A DNA stretch of 64,000 nt from the NCBI GenBank assembly GCA_947646735.1, contig CANTFK010000633.1:186001-250000 (forward strand). Direction: 5' to 3'. The DNA comes from Peronospora farinosa (lineage: Eukaryota; Oomycota; Peronosporomycetes; Peronosporales; Peronosporaceae). Under the pieces are notes generated by a model, which saw only the letters and a program-made list of their open reading frames with translations, was not told the origin of the DNA and ran no database searches. Shown here piece after piece: positions 1 to 10,276 of this stretch (position 1 is its first letter; every line of letters starts with the position of its first letter). The position numbers and the translations under genes are program-made.

Positions 1-1325
1 CTTGGCCTCGTCCACACCGGCCACATCCTTAAACGAAATCTTTATGTCCTCCTTGACGATCTTTTTGGCTGGACTCTTGCCAACCTTGAAGATGTTGCCA
101 AGGCCGCCGCCGCCACCAGCCCCACCTCCCACACCACGCATGGTCATAAGCAGGAAACCGATCAGCAAAATAGTCGGCAGGAACTTCATCACTTCTGCTG
201 CAAAGCTAATCTCGCTAGTATACTGTACCGGAATGTAATCATGAGGACGAATGCCCATCTGGTGCTGTGCGTGTTCAATCTGTCGCTCAAAACCCTCCAC
301 ACTGCCGATGTTAAAATAATACACAGGATTGAAGTTCGAATGACTTGAAGCACCACGTGATCCCTTTCCAGGTAACGTTGCTCCACGACTGCCATCAGAT
401 TGACGATCCGGCTCTGATGCAAAGTCGTACTCATGCGGACCCTTCGCATTGGGGTCCTGCCAGTCTGAAAAGTCATTGCTAGTACCCGACACCGAGCCTG
501 ATGCTAACGACGATGATTTACTGACTGTATCGTTCAGAAACACCTTGACATACTTGTTATTCACCACCACGAGCTTTTCTACGCGTCCAGATTCCAAGAA
601 AGAGTTCCGAAACTCCTGGTATGTAATTTCTTGCATGGGCTTGTCAAAAGAAGCCAATTCGGCCAAGAACATTCCCGCCACAGCAAGTGGAAGAAGGTAC
701 ATGCCATCTTTGCCGCTTGGACCACCACTGCCTCCCGAAGAGCCTTTGCTTCCTTTAGTCTTTCCCTCTGCAGTCTTGGAGCTTAGTTTCTTGACACCTC
801 CCGCTTCTTTTTCGCCTGTTTTCGGTGCATTCTTCGGTGGTCCACCAACTTTACCACCAGTACCTCCAGTCTTTGGATAGAATCGTCCAAAACCCTTTGG
901 AATATTCTCCTGCAACCACGTTGCCCAGCTCAATGTCTTCTCTGCACTTGTATTCTTTACTACTAGATCAATATAAGAATAAATGTCATTGGCAGCACGT
1001 CATCGAAGAGCACAAAAATCCGATCAAAAAAAGGTCCTTCACGTACAAAATGAGCGCGAACGCGTTGACTGCAACACTTGACGCATCCTCAGTGGATTTT
1101 GATGTACAGTACGTAACATACCACGCATTCCATTGCGTTGCAATGAGTTTCCCAATTGCTACAACACAAAAGAGGATAAAAATGATCATTGATTGTATAC
1201 AGAAGATCAAGAGGTTTTGCATGTACCTGCTGCAGGAAATGCAAATGCCGAGATTGATAAAGGTCGTGTAATATGGGGGCAGCCTGACGCCGCAAGCGCT
1301 GGGTCGATGTCGTCGCCAGCATCAT
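1..1325 (-). CDS. AFG3: Mitochondrial m-AAA protease (AFG3-like), N-terminal part, cut by the window edge
   Basis: Inner-membrane ATP-dependent zinc protease of the FtsH/AFG3 family, which degrades and matures mitochondrial membrane proteins. I read three exons: 1227-1325 (33 codons, start MMLATTSTQRLRRQ), a 22-nt exon at 1047-1068, and 1-962. Splice phases agree (0, then 1). The N-terminus is basic and Arg-rich, as expected of a mitochondrial presequence. A Gly/Ser/Lys linker follows, then a first membrane segment near MYLLPLAVAGMFLAEL and the FtsH extracellular-type region (ITYQEFRNSFLESGRVEKL). A second membrane segment (LPTILLIGFLLMTM), a Gly-rich stretch and the start of the AAA module (FKDVAGVDEAK) come next. 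Walker motifs and the HExxH site lie outside the window. The family call is firm. The two 5' introns are inferred, and the micro-exon is the least certain part. Confidence 0.85.
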
Positions 1326-1674
1326 ATTTTGCTTAGGAATCCCCTTTGTATCTAATAAACTCCGTCAGCCGTACAATTGAGACTTTCGTTTGACATAGTT
1401 GTTGTCTGAATATGATATGTTAGAGGATATTAGATGTGCGATTCTATTGTATATGGGTTTAGTATGAGCAAGGGTTAGTAAGAAAATTTAATACAGATGA
1501 CATCGTTGACTCCTCTGGCGTGTTGTTTGAAGACAATAACCATCATTCCCTTCGTGTCTACCGCACCACTTCTTTGCAGGCGTACTCTTGCTGCGACCTT
1601 CGTACTACATGATCAAGTGACTGGAGGAGAGTGATCAGCATCGCCCCGTGCATCTTGGCAGATCTGACGGTATT
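1326..1674. other. Divergent intergenic region between AFG3-like gene and RPS2
   Basis: About 390 bases separate the two divergent starts. No coding signal or repeat is seen. It presumably carries both promoters; only the RPS2 initiator can be pointed to (next entry). Confidence 0.5.
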
Positions 1675-1690
1675 CGTTCATTTCGCCCCA
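1675..1690 (+). promoter_or_regulatory. Candidate oomycete initiator (Inr) of RPS2
   Basis: The sequence CGTTCATTTCGCCCCA resembles the oomycete Inr core (TCATTY followed by a C-rich stretch). It lies about 25-40 bases before the RPS2 ATG at 1715, where oomycete transcripts usually start. Motif match only. Confidence 0.45.
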
Positions 1691-1714
1691 AAGAAGCAGA
1701 ACTAACTTAAGACA

Positions 1715-2503
1715 ATGGCTGACGCAGCACCTGCACCCACTGGAGAACGTGGAGGATTTGGCCGTGGCCGTGGTGGCCGTGGAGGTCGTGGAGGTCGTGG
1801 CCGTGGACGTGGTCGTGGTCGCGAGGAATCCAAGGAATGGGTCCCTGTCACCAAGCTTGGCCGTCTGGTAAAGGAGGGCAAGATTGGCTCGCTTGAGGAG
1901 ATTTACCTTTTTTCACTGCCTATTAAGGAGTGTGAGATTGTCAACTACTTTTTGGAATCGTCACTAAAGGATGAGGTCATGAAGATTATGCCTGTGCAAA
2001 AGCAAACCACGGCTGGTCAACGTACTCGCTTCAAAGCTTTCGTGGCTGTCGGTGACAGCAACGGTCACATTGGCCTTGGTGTCAAGTGTGCCAAGGAGGT
2101 TGCTACGGCAATTCGTGGTGCCATTATCCTGGCCAAGATCTCGCTCGTGCCCGTGCGTCGCGGCTACTGGGGTCGTATGGTCGGTGCCCCGCACACGGTG
2201 CCCAACAAGGTGACGGGCAAGTGCGGCTCCGTTCGTGTTCGTCTTATCCCGGCTCCTCGTGGTACCGGCCTTTGTGCCGCTCCTGTGCCCAAGAAGCTTC
2301 TGGGTATGGCGGGTATTGAGGATTGCTACACTTCGGCCCGTGGTCACACGCGCACCATGGGAAACTTTGTGAAGGCGACCTTTTACGCCCTGCGTGCCAC
2401 GTACGCTTACCTGACCCCGGACCTCTGGGAGCAGCAGACGTTTGGCCCTTCGCCGTACCAGGAGCACACGGATTTCCTGGCTAAGACCGCTATCAAGAAG
2501 TAA
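1715..2503 (+). CDS. RPS2: 40S ribosomal protein S2 (uS5)
   Basis: Small-subunit ribosomal protein of the uS5 family, at the mRNA entry and decoding side of the 40S subunit. The 262-residue single-exon ORF starts [14 protein letters not shown]. It carries the eukaryote-specific RGG-type Gly/Arg-rich tail at residues ~10-36, typical of RPS2 and usually arginine-methylated. Then come the S5 N-terminal domain ([39 protein letters not shown]) and the C-terminal S5 domain ([33 protein letters not shown]). Length matches eukaryotic RPS2. Codon use is strongly G/C-ending in third positions (GTC, GGC, CTG, AAG), as expected of a highly expressed gene and unlike its neighbours. Confidence 0.97.
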   Translation: MADAAPAPTGERGGFGRGRGGRGGRGGRGRGRGRGREESKEWVPVTKLGRLVKEGKIGSLEEIYLFSLPIKECEIVNYFLESSLKDEVMKIMPVQKQTTAGQRTRFKAFVAVGDSNGHIGLGVKCAKEVATAIRGAIILAKISLVPVRRGYWGRMVGAPHTVPNKVTGKCGSVRVRLIPAPRGTGLCAAPVPKKLLGMAGIEDCYTSARGHTRTMGNFVKATFYALRATYAYLTPDLWEQQTFGPSPYQEHTDFLAKTAIKK

Positions 2504-2956
2504 GCGCGCAAGTGCCTATCGACTTGGAAGTCTGATCGACAGTGAATTCTGTTCTGAGCAAGCAATGGACGATTGATGAGCGCAACTTGCTTTAATGAGG
2601 GAGGAAAGCGTGGATCTGAAGCGCTACGGTGCGGAGGTGTCGACCTCTTTCATTTGTAGTGATAGTAATTCGGGGAGAGCGTCGGGGCGACGCTACGGTG
2701 CGTAGGTGTCGACCCTGAACGAAATCAATACAAAGAAAGCAATTGCGTCTTCTACTCTATCGTTGTGTTCTTACTGCATTTTGAGAATAAGACCTTGATC
2801 ACATCCTCCTCACAGTAATACCATATCTCGATAATGATGTTCTCATTAGTATAGTACCTCTGCTTGACCCAACAAGCAAAATTCGAGCTTACGAACAAGC
2901 GCAATTTCTATAGACCTTCAATGTCAGCGCCACATGTGCGTATTGTAACGCCGCAT
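2504..2956. repeat. RPS2 3' flank with a 24-bp direct repeat
   Basis: A 24-base sequence beginning CGCTACGGTGCG occurs at 2622-2645 and again at 2691-2714 with one mismatch, 69 bases apart start to start. Both copies lie shortly after the RPS2 stop, so they are probably in the 3' UTR or terminator. Nothing else is recognised in this 450-base gap between convergent genes. Confidence 0.6.
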
Positions 2957-3554
2957 TTACTTGTCCTTCTTGGTCTCGTCTTCTGCCTTACCCGACACGT
3001 GATGGTCCTTGATAATGCCCACGCTTTCCTCTAACAAGAACGACACGACTGGCGTGATGGTCTCCAGCTTCTTCTGAAGTACAATAGCAAGGTCCACCAC
3101 ACGCTCTTTTAGCGCGTGCACCTTTTTGTCATTCACGGGCGTCATCTCCTCGGCACTTTTGAGCTGATCACGCACTGCCTTAAGCTCAGCACCGGCAACC
3201 AGGACAACTTCAAATGCAAAGAGCTCGTTCAGGAAATCCCTGCAATAACAGATTATTCGACATAGAGATTAAGTCGCGGCCTTATAAAAAATAGAGCGCA
3301 AAAGACACGTACATTCTAACCGTGAAGTAACATTAAGGTTGCATACAAAAACATCATACAAAAGGACAAAGTTAGTGTCGCACGAAGCTGTCCCTTCCGT
3401 GATTATCTTACCCAAGCGTTGGCTGCTGTACTACTGATCTTTCAGCTGCTGCCACCCACTTGCGATAAAGGAAAACTACGACAGGAAACATTAGCAATAG
3501 GCCGTGCCATAGTCCTTTCCAGTACGCTGACGAGTCTTCGTGACACAACTCCAT
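2957..3554 (-). CDS. Small single-pass membrane protein, unknown function
   Basis: Two exons are inferred, 3412-3554 and 2957-3239, joined through GTAAG...TTGCAG in phase 2 to give 141 residues. The start MELCHEDSSAYWKG is the first ATG of the exon. Residues ~13-31 (LWHGLLLMFPVVVFLYRKW) form one membrane segment followed by a basic/aromatic boundary. The rest is a charged, probably helical soluble domain with a hydrophobic ELFAFEVVLVAGAELKAV patch and a Lys-rich C-terminus ending KAEDETKKDK. I do not recognise the family. An untracked upstream exon is possible because TTTTAG precedes the ATG. It is convergent with RPS2. Confidence 0.55.
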
Positions 3555-3862
3555 AAATGATTTGCTAAAATTGACAAAATTTGAAATATCGGAAAAATGA
3601 CAAAACCAGTAGAAGGACAGATGTAAATATCACGATACTATTTGACAGTAGAAAAATATGAAAAAGCAGCCCAGCAGCTTTTTTTCAAATATTCAACGAT
3701 TTTGTTAGAAGAGCTGTAGATTTAGAGCTGAAATCCGTTTGACAAAAATCCGTGCTCCGTGCAAAATGCTTGGGAAGCGGCTTAAAGGCTATTGAAGCGC
3801 CTGCAAAGCTTAATCTACTAGTCTGCGCATCACATGCGTCATGACAATCAAACTAAGTTTCT

Positions 3863-4466
3863 TTATGCTTCTATCCTGGCGTCGCCAAACCTGAATCGTC
3901 CGATTAGTGTCGTCTCAACCCCATAACTTTTGCCATTGGCAGTGCTGCAATAGAGATAACTTTGGAAATCACAACGCATGATCGCGTATGCGTCTTGCCA
4001 GCCAGTTAAAAGAGTAACTTGCGAAGAGTTATGTATGATCTCGTCAAGTTCCGAGTCCATCTGCTTGGCTTTAGGCTCTTCATGCTCGACACAACGGATA
4101 AGTCACCTGCACTGATATTTGGTTACCTCGCTTTCATAATGGAAGGCCAGGTGACTGTTCTTCTTCGTGAATTGCAACTTTGAAGTGAAGTACAAGCCTT
4201 TGCAGGCATAATAATTACCAGATGCGTTGCCACACAGGTCTGAATATGAGCTCAGCTCCTGTCGCCACTCAGACCTCGTCTGCCACGACTTTTTTCCTAT
4301 AGTGACGCCGGATGGATAGCATTGTAAGGAGTTTACAACTCGAACAAACATTTCTCTGCACCGCGCACGAGTTTACATCGATGAACGGCCTAGCAGGTAT
4401 CCATGCACGAAGATTCTCACGACGATGATTTGAAGTATCGTTTCCTTGATAAGCTTTCTTGGTCAT
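3863..4466 (-). other. Overlapping short minus-strand ORFs, possible exons or a decayed gene
   Basis: Three minus-strand ORFs follow each other (4269-4466, 4103-4351, 3863-4060) with plausible amino-acid composition but no domain I can name. The middle one is Cys/Tyr-rich. I could not connect them with phase-consistent splice sites, so they may be pieces of an unrecognised gene, a pseudogene or chance. Confidence 0.2.
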
Positions 4467-4825
4467 GACAACAACCTGTAGCTAAAAAAGTATCTACGGG
4501 AGTGTTCAGTTTCGATTTCTCGTCCATTCGTTGTATCGAGCACTGATTTTCTAGTCCACCCATTGAAATTGGTAGCTTCTATTTGGCATCGCTGCCTTCT
4601 CTCTGCGGACGCTTTTGTCTTTGTAGACGCCCTCATCATTCACTTCAGTTGTTGCCTCCTTTTGACAGAGTTGCATGTCCATATTGATATTCACATTCTT
4701 AGAACCTCGCCCTTGATGAATTGGCATTCGATCGAAAGCGCTCGTTTTAAAAACTCAGTGAAAGTGTCAATCCGATGAAACCCACAAGTCTGATGACATT
4801 ATCTATGCTTGGACCATCGTCTTAC

Positions 4826-5039
4826 GCCTATAGAAGTTTGTCATTTTTTCGCGATCAGCCTGAATTCTGGTCCGAAGCGAAGCTTTGGCTTGACGACACT
4901 TGGGTTTATTTGCGCAGAAGGCATCACCGTCGTAAATACCGATATGTCCACAGAAGTTGCATCGGAGGACACGTTCTTGCTGTCCGTAGCGCGATATTTG
5001 GCTGCCTAGATTCCAGCATAGCTGATCTCTGAGATCATG
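4826..5039 (-). other. Candidate coding exon with a Cys-rich zinc-finger-like motif
   Basis: Minus-strand open frame from a stop at 5040 to a GTAAGAC donor at 4821-4825. It contains RVLRCNFCGHIGIYDG followed by CANKPKC, a C-x2-C ... C-x5-C pattern like a small zinc ribbon, then a basic helix (KASLRTRIQADREK). No in-frame ATG precedes it, so it would be an internal or terminal exon. The overlapping plus-strand ORFs look like shadows. Family unknown. Confidence 0.3.
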
Positions 5040-5256
5040 TCAAATACTATGAAAATGACACTGAAATAATTGGCTTACAAGGAGTTATTGTGAAATTCAC
5101 GATAACAATTGGCGACTAAAAAAAGTGGCTACAAACCAGGCCCTTTTTTCTTAAAAAGTCCTCGGCCAGTCCATTGGCCTCCTCCACCCACCCACACAAA
5201 CAAACAAGAAACATCCTCTCCCCTCCTTTCAATACTATTCCCAAAAAAATAATAAT

Positions 5257-6272
5257 ATGGTGCAGGTGTCCAAGCCTTTAGTAATTGCTGGTGTCTCTAC
5301 CGTGGCTGCGATTGCCTTTGTGATTGTAGCACTTACTCGCAACAAAAGCTCTAATGTACGTGGAATTACTCATTTCTTACAGTCAAAATTGTTGACATTC
5401 TGGTCATTTTGGTCGTCAATTGATCTTTTATGGTGTTTTTATCCCTTATTTAGGACTCAAAAAAGACGACGAAACAGGACGAGAGCGTCCAGGAAGTGCC
5501 CAATTTGCATAAGGAACAGCTGCTTAGTATTCTCGAGACCATTTGTACGCAAATGGGACAAGTTGTGGTACGTTCGTTATACTGAACATCTCTTGACGAC
5601 AAGAAGATGCTAAACTTTTATCCTTGGGTTTTGTGCCTTTAGATGCAATTGGCCAAACTGGAGGCCAAGATTCGTCAAGAATCTTCGCAAAGCGGGCGGT
5701 CGTTGCCCGAGGATCAGCTGGCTTCGTACCTTATGGGCCAGTTCGAGGAAGCCATGAAGGCTATAGAGTCACAGGTGTATGCCAAGTTTCAGACCACGGA
5801 AGAAGAGGTCAAGATAGCCACCGAGTACTTTGAAGAAGATGATGACAAGGACGTGGCCAATGCGGTGGCCAAGCTGCAGGAGCTCTACCGTGTTATGACG
5901 GGAGGCGGTTTCAGTGATGTGGAGGTCCCCGCTGAGCTTACGCTTACCAAGTTTATTGAGATCATGCAAGAGACCATGGAGTCGCTCAACGTGGCCATGG
6001 AGGAAGTCTGCCTTGAGGTCAAGGAACTCAATCCAGATAACAAGGAAGAGGCCATTAACCAGAGATATGTCAAGCGTGCAGACAATCTGTCGGCTGAGAT
6101 TCATGCCAAGCACGGACTCACGCGTGAGGTGCTCCAGGCTGCTATGATGAAGTACCAGCAGGAGCCAGCCTTCCTGATGGCGATGACGGAGCTGCAGCAG
6201 CAGCAGGCGGAGCGTTTTGCGGCGGCTGCGGCCATCTTTAACGGAGAGGTGAACATGGGTTTGACCGAATAA
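5257..6272 (+). CDS. N-terminally membrane-anchored, acidic coiled-coil protein
   Basis: Three exons in phase 0: 5257-5355, 5454-5567 and 5643-6272, with donors GTACGT and GTACGTTC and acceptors TTTAG and TTTAG. The product is 280 residues. Residues ~6-27 (KPLVIAGVSTVAAIAFVIVA) form a membrane anchor directly after the start, followed by a basic NKSS stop-transfer. The remainder is soluble, helical and acidic, with EEDDDKDVANAVAKL and several Met/Glu-rich heptad-like stretches and a Gln/Ala-rich C-terminus. This suggests a tail facing the cytosol from the ER or outer mitochondrial membrane. I do not recognise a named family. The exon structure is well supported because every phase agrees. Confidence 0.7.
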
Positions 6273-7220
6273 GCACATACCAACAATATCTACTAGAAGA
6301 ATGGAACCCGAGCACACAGCCTCCGTCCAGTTCAACCGTCAACGTCTCTAGCCAATTCTCTTTTTCACTACCCGCCCCTAAGAATTCCCGCCCCACCATT
6401 TCAGCGCCCGTTTGAAGCTACTAGACCCACGCGTCCTTGTCCCAGTTATTATCACTTACTAGGAGCGAGGTAGGGGATTAGAGAGGAAACTTGCGACCCC
6501 GTTGTGAATGCACCTTTTTGATTGTCTGCGTCGGCTACATATTGGATGGAATGAGTTGTGTCCGGTTAAGCTGTCTTCGTGTTGTGCATCTTTCAATGGG
6601 ACATTGGTAGTCATTTTTTGCTTGTAGATCCGAGATCACTGCAACGTCGCGGTATCGTAAGTCGTGCCTTCTGGTGGTGTCATTTTCGTAAGTACCCGTA
6701 GAAATTTGCAAACGCAGCACACCTTCTTGTTCTCCTACGCATCCAAGTCAACTATCCTACAGTCAACGGTGAGCACTTGCCATTGTGCAAGACAAATGAG
6801 CAGTTTGGGTATAGCATTCCGAAACACAACAATTGCAGGCTGCCGTTTCTCATGTTGTGCTGGACTTGTCTACGTTTTGACGGCATCACAATTTGTCGAC
6901 ATTTTTACGTTTCTTACTATACGCATCTCCAAGTGTTGCCGAGAGTGACGTCAGGAAGTACTCGTTAAAGAAAGCTGAGTAAATCTCTTGCCCTGCAACA
7001 GCTCTTCATCGATATGTGTAGACAGGACGAGCCAAAACAATGCACTTAATTTATTAGCAATTGAATGCAACTGAACATGCCATAGCAACAAGCCTCTCTC
7101 CCTCCTCCTCCTTCACTATGCAGGCAATTCGATGCGCAAACACACGAAGAACTAAGACACGATACTGTACCCCCTAAGACATCACAAGCGAGCAGCAAAC
7201 GACAGGCGGGTTCCTTGTGA
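6273..7220. other. Convergent intergenic region, nothing recognised
   Basis: About 950 bases between two convergent genes. A 94-codon plus-strand ORF at 6664-6948 has low-complexity Ser/Thr/Cys composition and no recognisable domain. I treat it as chance. No repeat or RNA gene is seen. Confidence 0.4.
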
Positions 7221-9614
7221 TTATACTCTATTCATGTCTTCGGTCCGCATTGGGGTAGCGGAATTAGGCTGGGACGGCGTGACGGAGCTCTCCGCACCCG
7301 ATAATCGAAGCATTGCCATAAGTTGAGAATGGTTGAGAGTGCTATTTCGCGCGGCAAGAGCCACACTACCGCAAACCATTTGGTTAGCCGGACCGCGCCC
7401 GTTCCCCTCTCCTTCCAATTCTCCATTTTCCTCGTCAATATCCTCGAACACAAAAATACTATCGTCCCATGATAGGCTAAAGTCGAACTCCGTCTCACGG
7501 ATCGAGTTATTGGGTTGCTCGCCACCATGACTAAGCCGAATCAACTCCGTCGGAACATCCGGCACGAACGTCTTCGCTTGATTGACAAGCGCAGCGTCTT
7601 CAATCTTTTTGCCCTTCGGAACGTGACCACGTACAAGAGTCGCAAGCTCCACGCTCAACTTTGGAGATTGCGCGTCAATGGGAATCGCTTCAATGAGGCC
7701 AATCGGTTTCGAGATACCCTTGAAATTATAGTATCCGTGAAACTTGAACTGTAAAATTGAAGAGCCGGGTATGTCCTTGATCTTATCGGATTTCTTGATA
7801 ATCTTCTGGCTAGAGCATATAGCTTGAGCATCACAAAAAGCAGTCCACGCATCACCACCAATTAACACCTGGCCGCCATGCGCTGCCTTGGCGATACGTG
7901 CTGTCTGATTCACAATGTTGCCAAAGTAATCGGCGCGCCCGCTTGTTTTGTGCGGGCTTACACTAGCCGGAACACCAGTTTCAATGCCTATCGACATCGA
8001 AAACCGCAACTCCTGATTCTCGTTCTCTAGATCCCACTCGCAAAACTTTTGCCGAATACGTATTTGGAATTCGCCGCACCACAATATGGCACTCGCAGGC
8101 GTAAAGAATGCCAGCATGAAATCTCCCTGTAACTCCTGGCACTCGTAGCCATTGTGTTTTCTCAGTAACTCACGAGCAACCATACACAATGTTTTGATCC
8201 GATCAGCAAGCTCTTCTGCGTGACAACGAACCAGCGGTCGAGCACCTTCAATGAACGTGAACACCATAGTCACTGGCTTCTGTGCTGCCGGTGCATCTCG
8301 CATACCAAGGGATAGCTGTTGTGGGCTCTTCAAGGTCGGAAAGCGTCGTAATTCCAGATCCCGCGGCAGTAAGAGCATAAGCAGCACTTCGTCGCCCAAA
8401 ACAGCGTGGCAACCCAAGTCCTCCACCACAGGGTTGCCCAGCTGGACAAGTTGCTCCTTTAATCGATCCCACACACTGTCACTTAAGACGATTTGACCTC
8501 CATGTGCATACTCGCTAACAGTCTTTGTCCATTTAACAGCTTCACACAGCGAAAGCTCCGGAGTTATATCAGGATCTGCCGTGTGAATGACCATCCGAAC
8601 ACGGAAGCCTCGGTAAAGCAACATGTTCTTCTTCGTTTTCCCATTTGTCGTCACGGATACTTCCTTCATATCGTCAAACTGCTTCAGCAACTTATCGTTC
8701 CATGCAGCGTACACAAGACTGAGCTGTAGCGACAAACACCATTTGGCAGCGTGAAATTCCGAGGCAAAAGCAATCACAAATAGCCCTGATCTCGAATGGC
8801 TCAAAATCTCTTGTCCTCCATATTCCGACGCTAATCGAGACAGTACCGTGTGTTCATACAAGAGCTTCGCGTCCTCCATCAAATCCTTGGCCTGACTAAT
8901 CATCTCTCGGAATCCCTGCACCGACACCTGCACTATCACCACCTTTTCCCACCTCACGGGAGTAAGGTCTCCCAAGTCTGTTTTAACTTTCATCACCGAG
9001 CTCTTCTTTCCAATCATTGTACCGTTCAAACCTGCTTCCGAATACTCCGATCCCGACAAATCTCTGCTATGTGTGCTGCTGCCTCCACTTTCTGCTTCCA
9101 TTCTTGTAAGACGAAGCAACGTCGGGTTTTCTCTCTCTTGGCTTTGAGTCTGTGAACTTCCCTGTGACGTCATGGAACGAACTCCATCCTGTGGTGCTGA
9201 GATCTCGGCTGATATCCTCTGTTCTTTCTGGCATGTAGCACTTGTATAGTCCTGGCAATTGCCACCATCCTGATTCGTGCCACATTCTGGCTTTCTCACA
9301 CTCATTTTAACGAGTGGTTTGCTTTGATTTGTGGTCATAGTAGACTGAAGACTCAGTTCACAGTCGAGACTGTGACGGAGTGGGCAATTGACATTCACGT
9401 GACGCAGTGAGTCACTCGACGTAGCCGAGTCCTTGTCGACTCCTCTTGGAGACTGCGTACGTACCCAAGGGCCACCCGTCTCGCCACCTCTCCGTGCCTC
9501 ATCATCCAATGCGTCGTCCTGATGCACATGCTGCAAATATGGCGCCAATTCCCGTACAATGTCGTTCCGGGGCAGACACTTTTCCAACACACGCATGCAG
9601 CACCACCAGCACAT
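7221..9614 (-). CDS. Tandem class III nucleotidyl-cyclase-domain protein, probably catalytically inactive
   Basis: Single-exon ORF of 797 residues. After a ~220-residue Ser/Gln/Glu-rich leader come two cyclase homology domains, at residues ~225-420 (KVVIVQVSVQGFREMISQ ... AHGGQIVLSDSVWDRL) and ~445-660 (VTMVFTFIEGARPLVRCH ... DYFGNIVNQTARIAKAA, AHGGQVLIGGDAW). Class III cyclases use two metal-binding Asp residues. The first is replaced by Phe in the second domain (FTFIEG instead of FTDIEG) and is absent in the first. The second metal site survives only in the second domain (ELQGDFMLAFF), as does the N-x3-R transition-state pair (GNIVNQTAR). No membrane segment is visible, so it is cytosolic. 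A regulatory or pseudo-cyclase role is inferred. The C-terminus is acidic and disordered. Confidence 0.85.
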   Translation of the reverse strand: MCWWCCMRVLEKCLPRNDIVRELAPYLQHVHQDDALDDEARRGGETGGPWVRTQSPRGVDKDSATSSDSLRHVNVNCPLRHSLDCELSLQSTMTTNQSKPLVKMSVRKPECGTNQDGGNCQDYTSATCQKEQRISAEISAPQDGVRSMTSQGSSQTQSQERENPTLLRLTRMEAESGGSSTHSRDLSGSEYSEAGLNGTMIGKKSSVMKVKTDLGDLTPVRWEKVVIVQVSVQGFREMISQAKDLMEDAKLLYEHTVLSRLASEYGGQEILSHSRSGLFVIAFASEFHAAKWCLSLQLSLVYAAWNDKLLKQFDDMKEVSVTTNGKTKKNMLLYRGFRVRMVIHTADPDITPELSLCEAVKWTKTVSEYAHGGQIVLSDSVWDRLKEQLVQLGNPVVEDLGCHAVLGDEVLLMLLLPRDLELRRFPTLKSPQQLSLGMRDAPAAQKPVTMVFTFIEGARPLVRCHAEELADRIKTLCMVARELLRKHNGYECQELQGDFMLAFFTPASAILWCGEFQIRIRQKFCEWDLENENQELRFSMSIGIETGVPASVSPHKTSGRADYFGNIVNQTARIAKAAHGGQVLIGGDAWTAFCDAQAICSSQKIIKKSDKIKDIPGSSILQFKFHGYYNFKGISKPIGLIEAIPIDAQSPKLSVELATLVRGHVPKGKKIEDAALVNQAKTFVPDVPTELIRLSHGGEQPNNSIRETEFDFSLSWDDSIFVFEDIDEENGELEGEGNGRGPANQMVCGSVALAARNSTLNHSQLMAMLRLSGAESSVTPSQPNSATPMRTEDMNRV

Positions 9615-10258
9615 GGCGTTGAAATAGTTTTTTAACCTCTAAACAAGTAGTATACAAGAAAAAGTATTCAAAAGCTGTCGAACTGATACAAAGCTGCTGT
9701 GTGTGTGGTTTTGAGAGTCGGAGAGACTGTGCGCCTTTCCCCTTTGTTTACGGGAAAGGTGCTTTGCTACGAAAAAGAAAAAGAATTGGAAGGCTAAACG
9801 TTCAGTGCTTTTTTGCGACTCGTTTTGTATTCTTTAGGTCGAATAAACTTGTCCTTTGTTCCAGCTGCTCGTTGTCTTATTAAGCTCTGGCCTTCCTTTG
9901 GTCTTCGTTTGGTGCTACATACATTCTGGCTGGTGGGCATACAATACGGTTGTCCTGTCGTTGTAGGGATGTGAACCCAGAAACGGGCCGGAAAACGACT
10001 CGCTAACTTTACCCATTAAAAGTTGCATACCCCTTGCATAATTGATATTCTACTGGAGCAACGTTTGCCACTGCGGTTGACTTTCAAGACACCTACGTGT
10101 GCATAAAATAGACAACCTTAGAGATGAGGGAGGTGACACGTACTTGAAGACAAACGGATGGTACGAACCAACGTCTTCTTCCGCCTTTAATTACTCATTA
10201 GAGATCCAGGCTTTCTCGAAAGACTATCATTTTGTAGCATTTGAGTAGGGACGTTGGG
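9615..10258. other. Intergenic, 5' flank of the cyclase-like gene
   Basis: About 640 bases with no recognised gene or repeat. It ends at the target-site duplication of the LINE insertion. Confidence 0.4.
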
Positions 10259-10276
10259 TACTATTTACGTGCACCC
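10259..10276 (+). repeat. Left target-site duplication of the LINE
   Basis: TACTATTTACGTGCACCC here is repeated exactly at 12155-12172 and brackets the element. An 18-bp exact duplication fits target-primed reverse transcription. Confidence 0.85.

Noticed and set aside
1964..2467. 167-codon minus-strand ORF
   Set aside because: Lies wholly within RPS2; a mirror of its biased G/C-ending codons.
5769..6335. 188-codon minus-strand ORF
   Set aside because: Antisense shadow of the coiled-coil gene at 5257-6272.
6664..6948. 94-codon plus-strand ORF
   Set aside because: Low-complexity Ser/Thr/Cys composition, no domain, no splice partners and no conserved context; treated as chance in a convergent gap.
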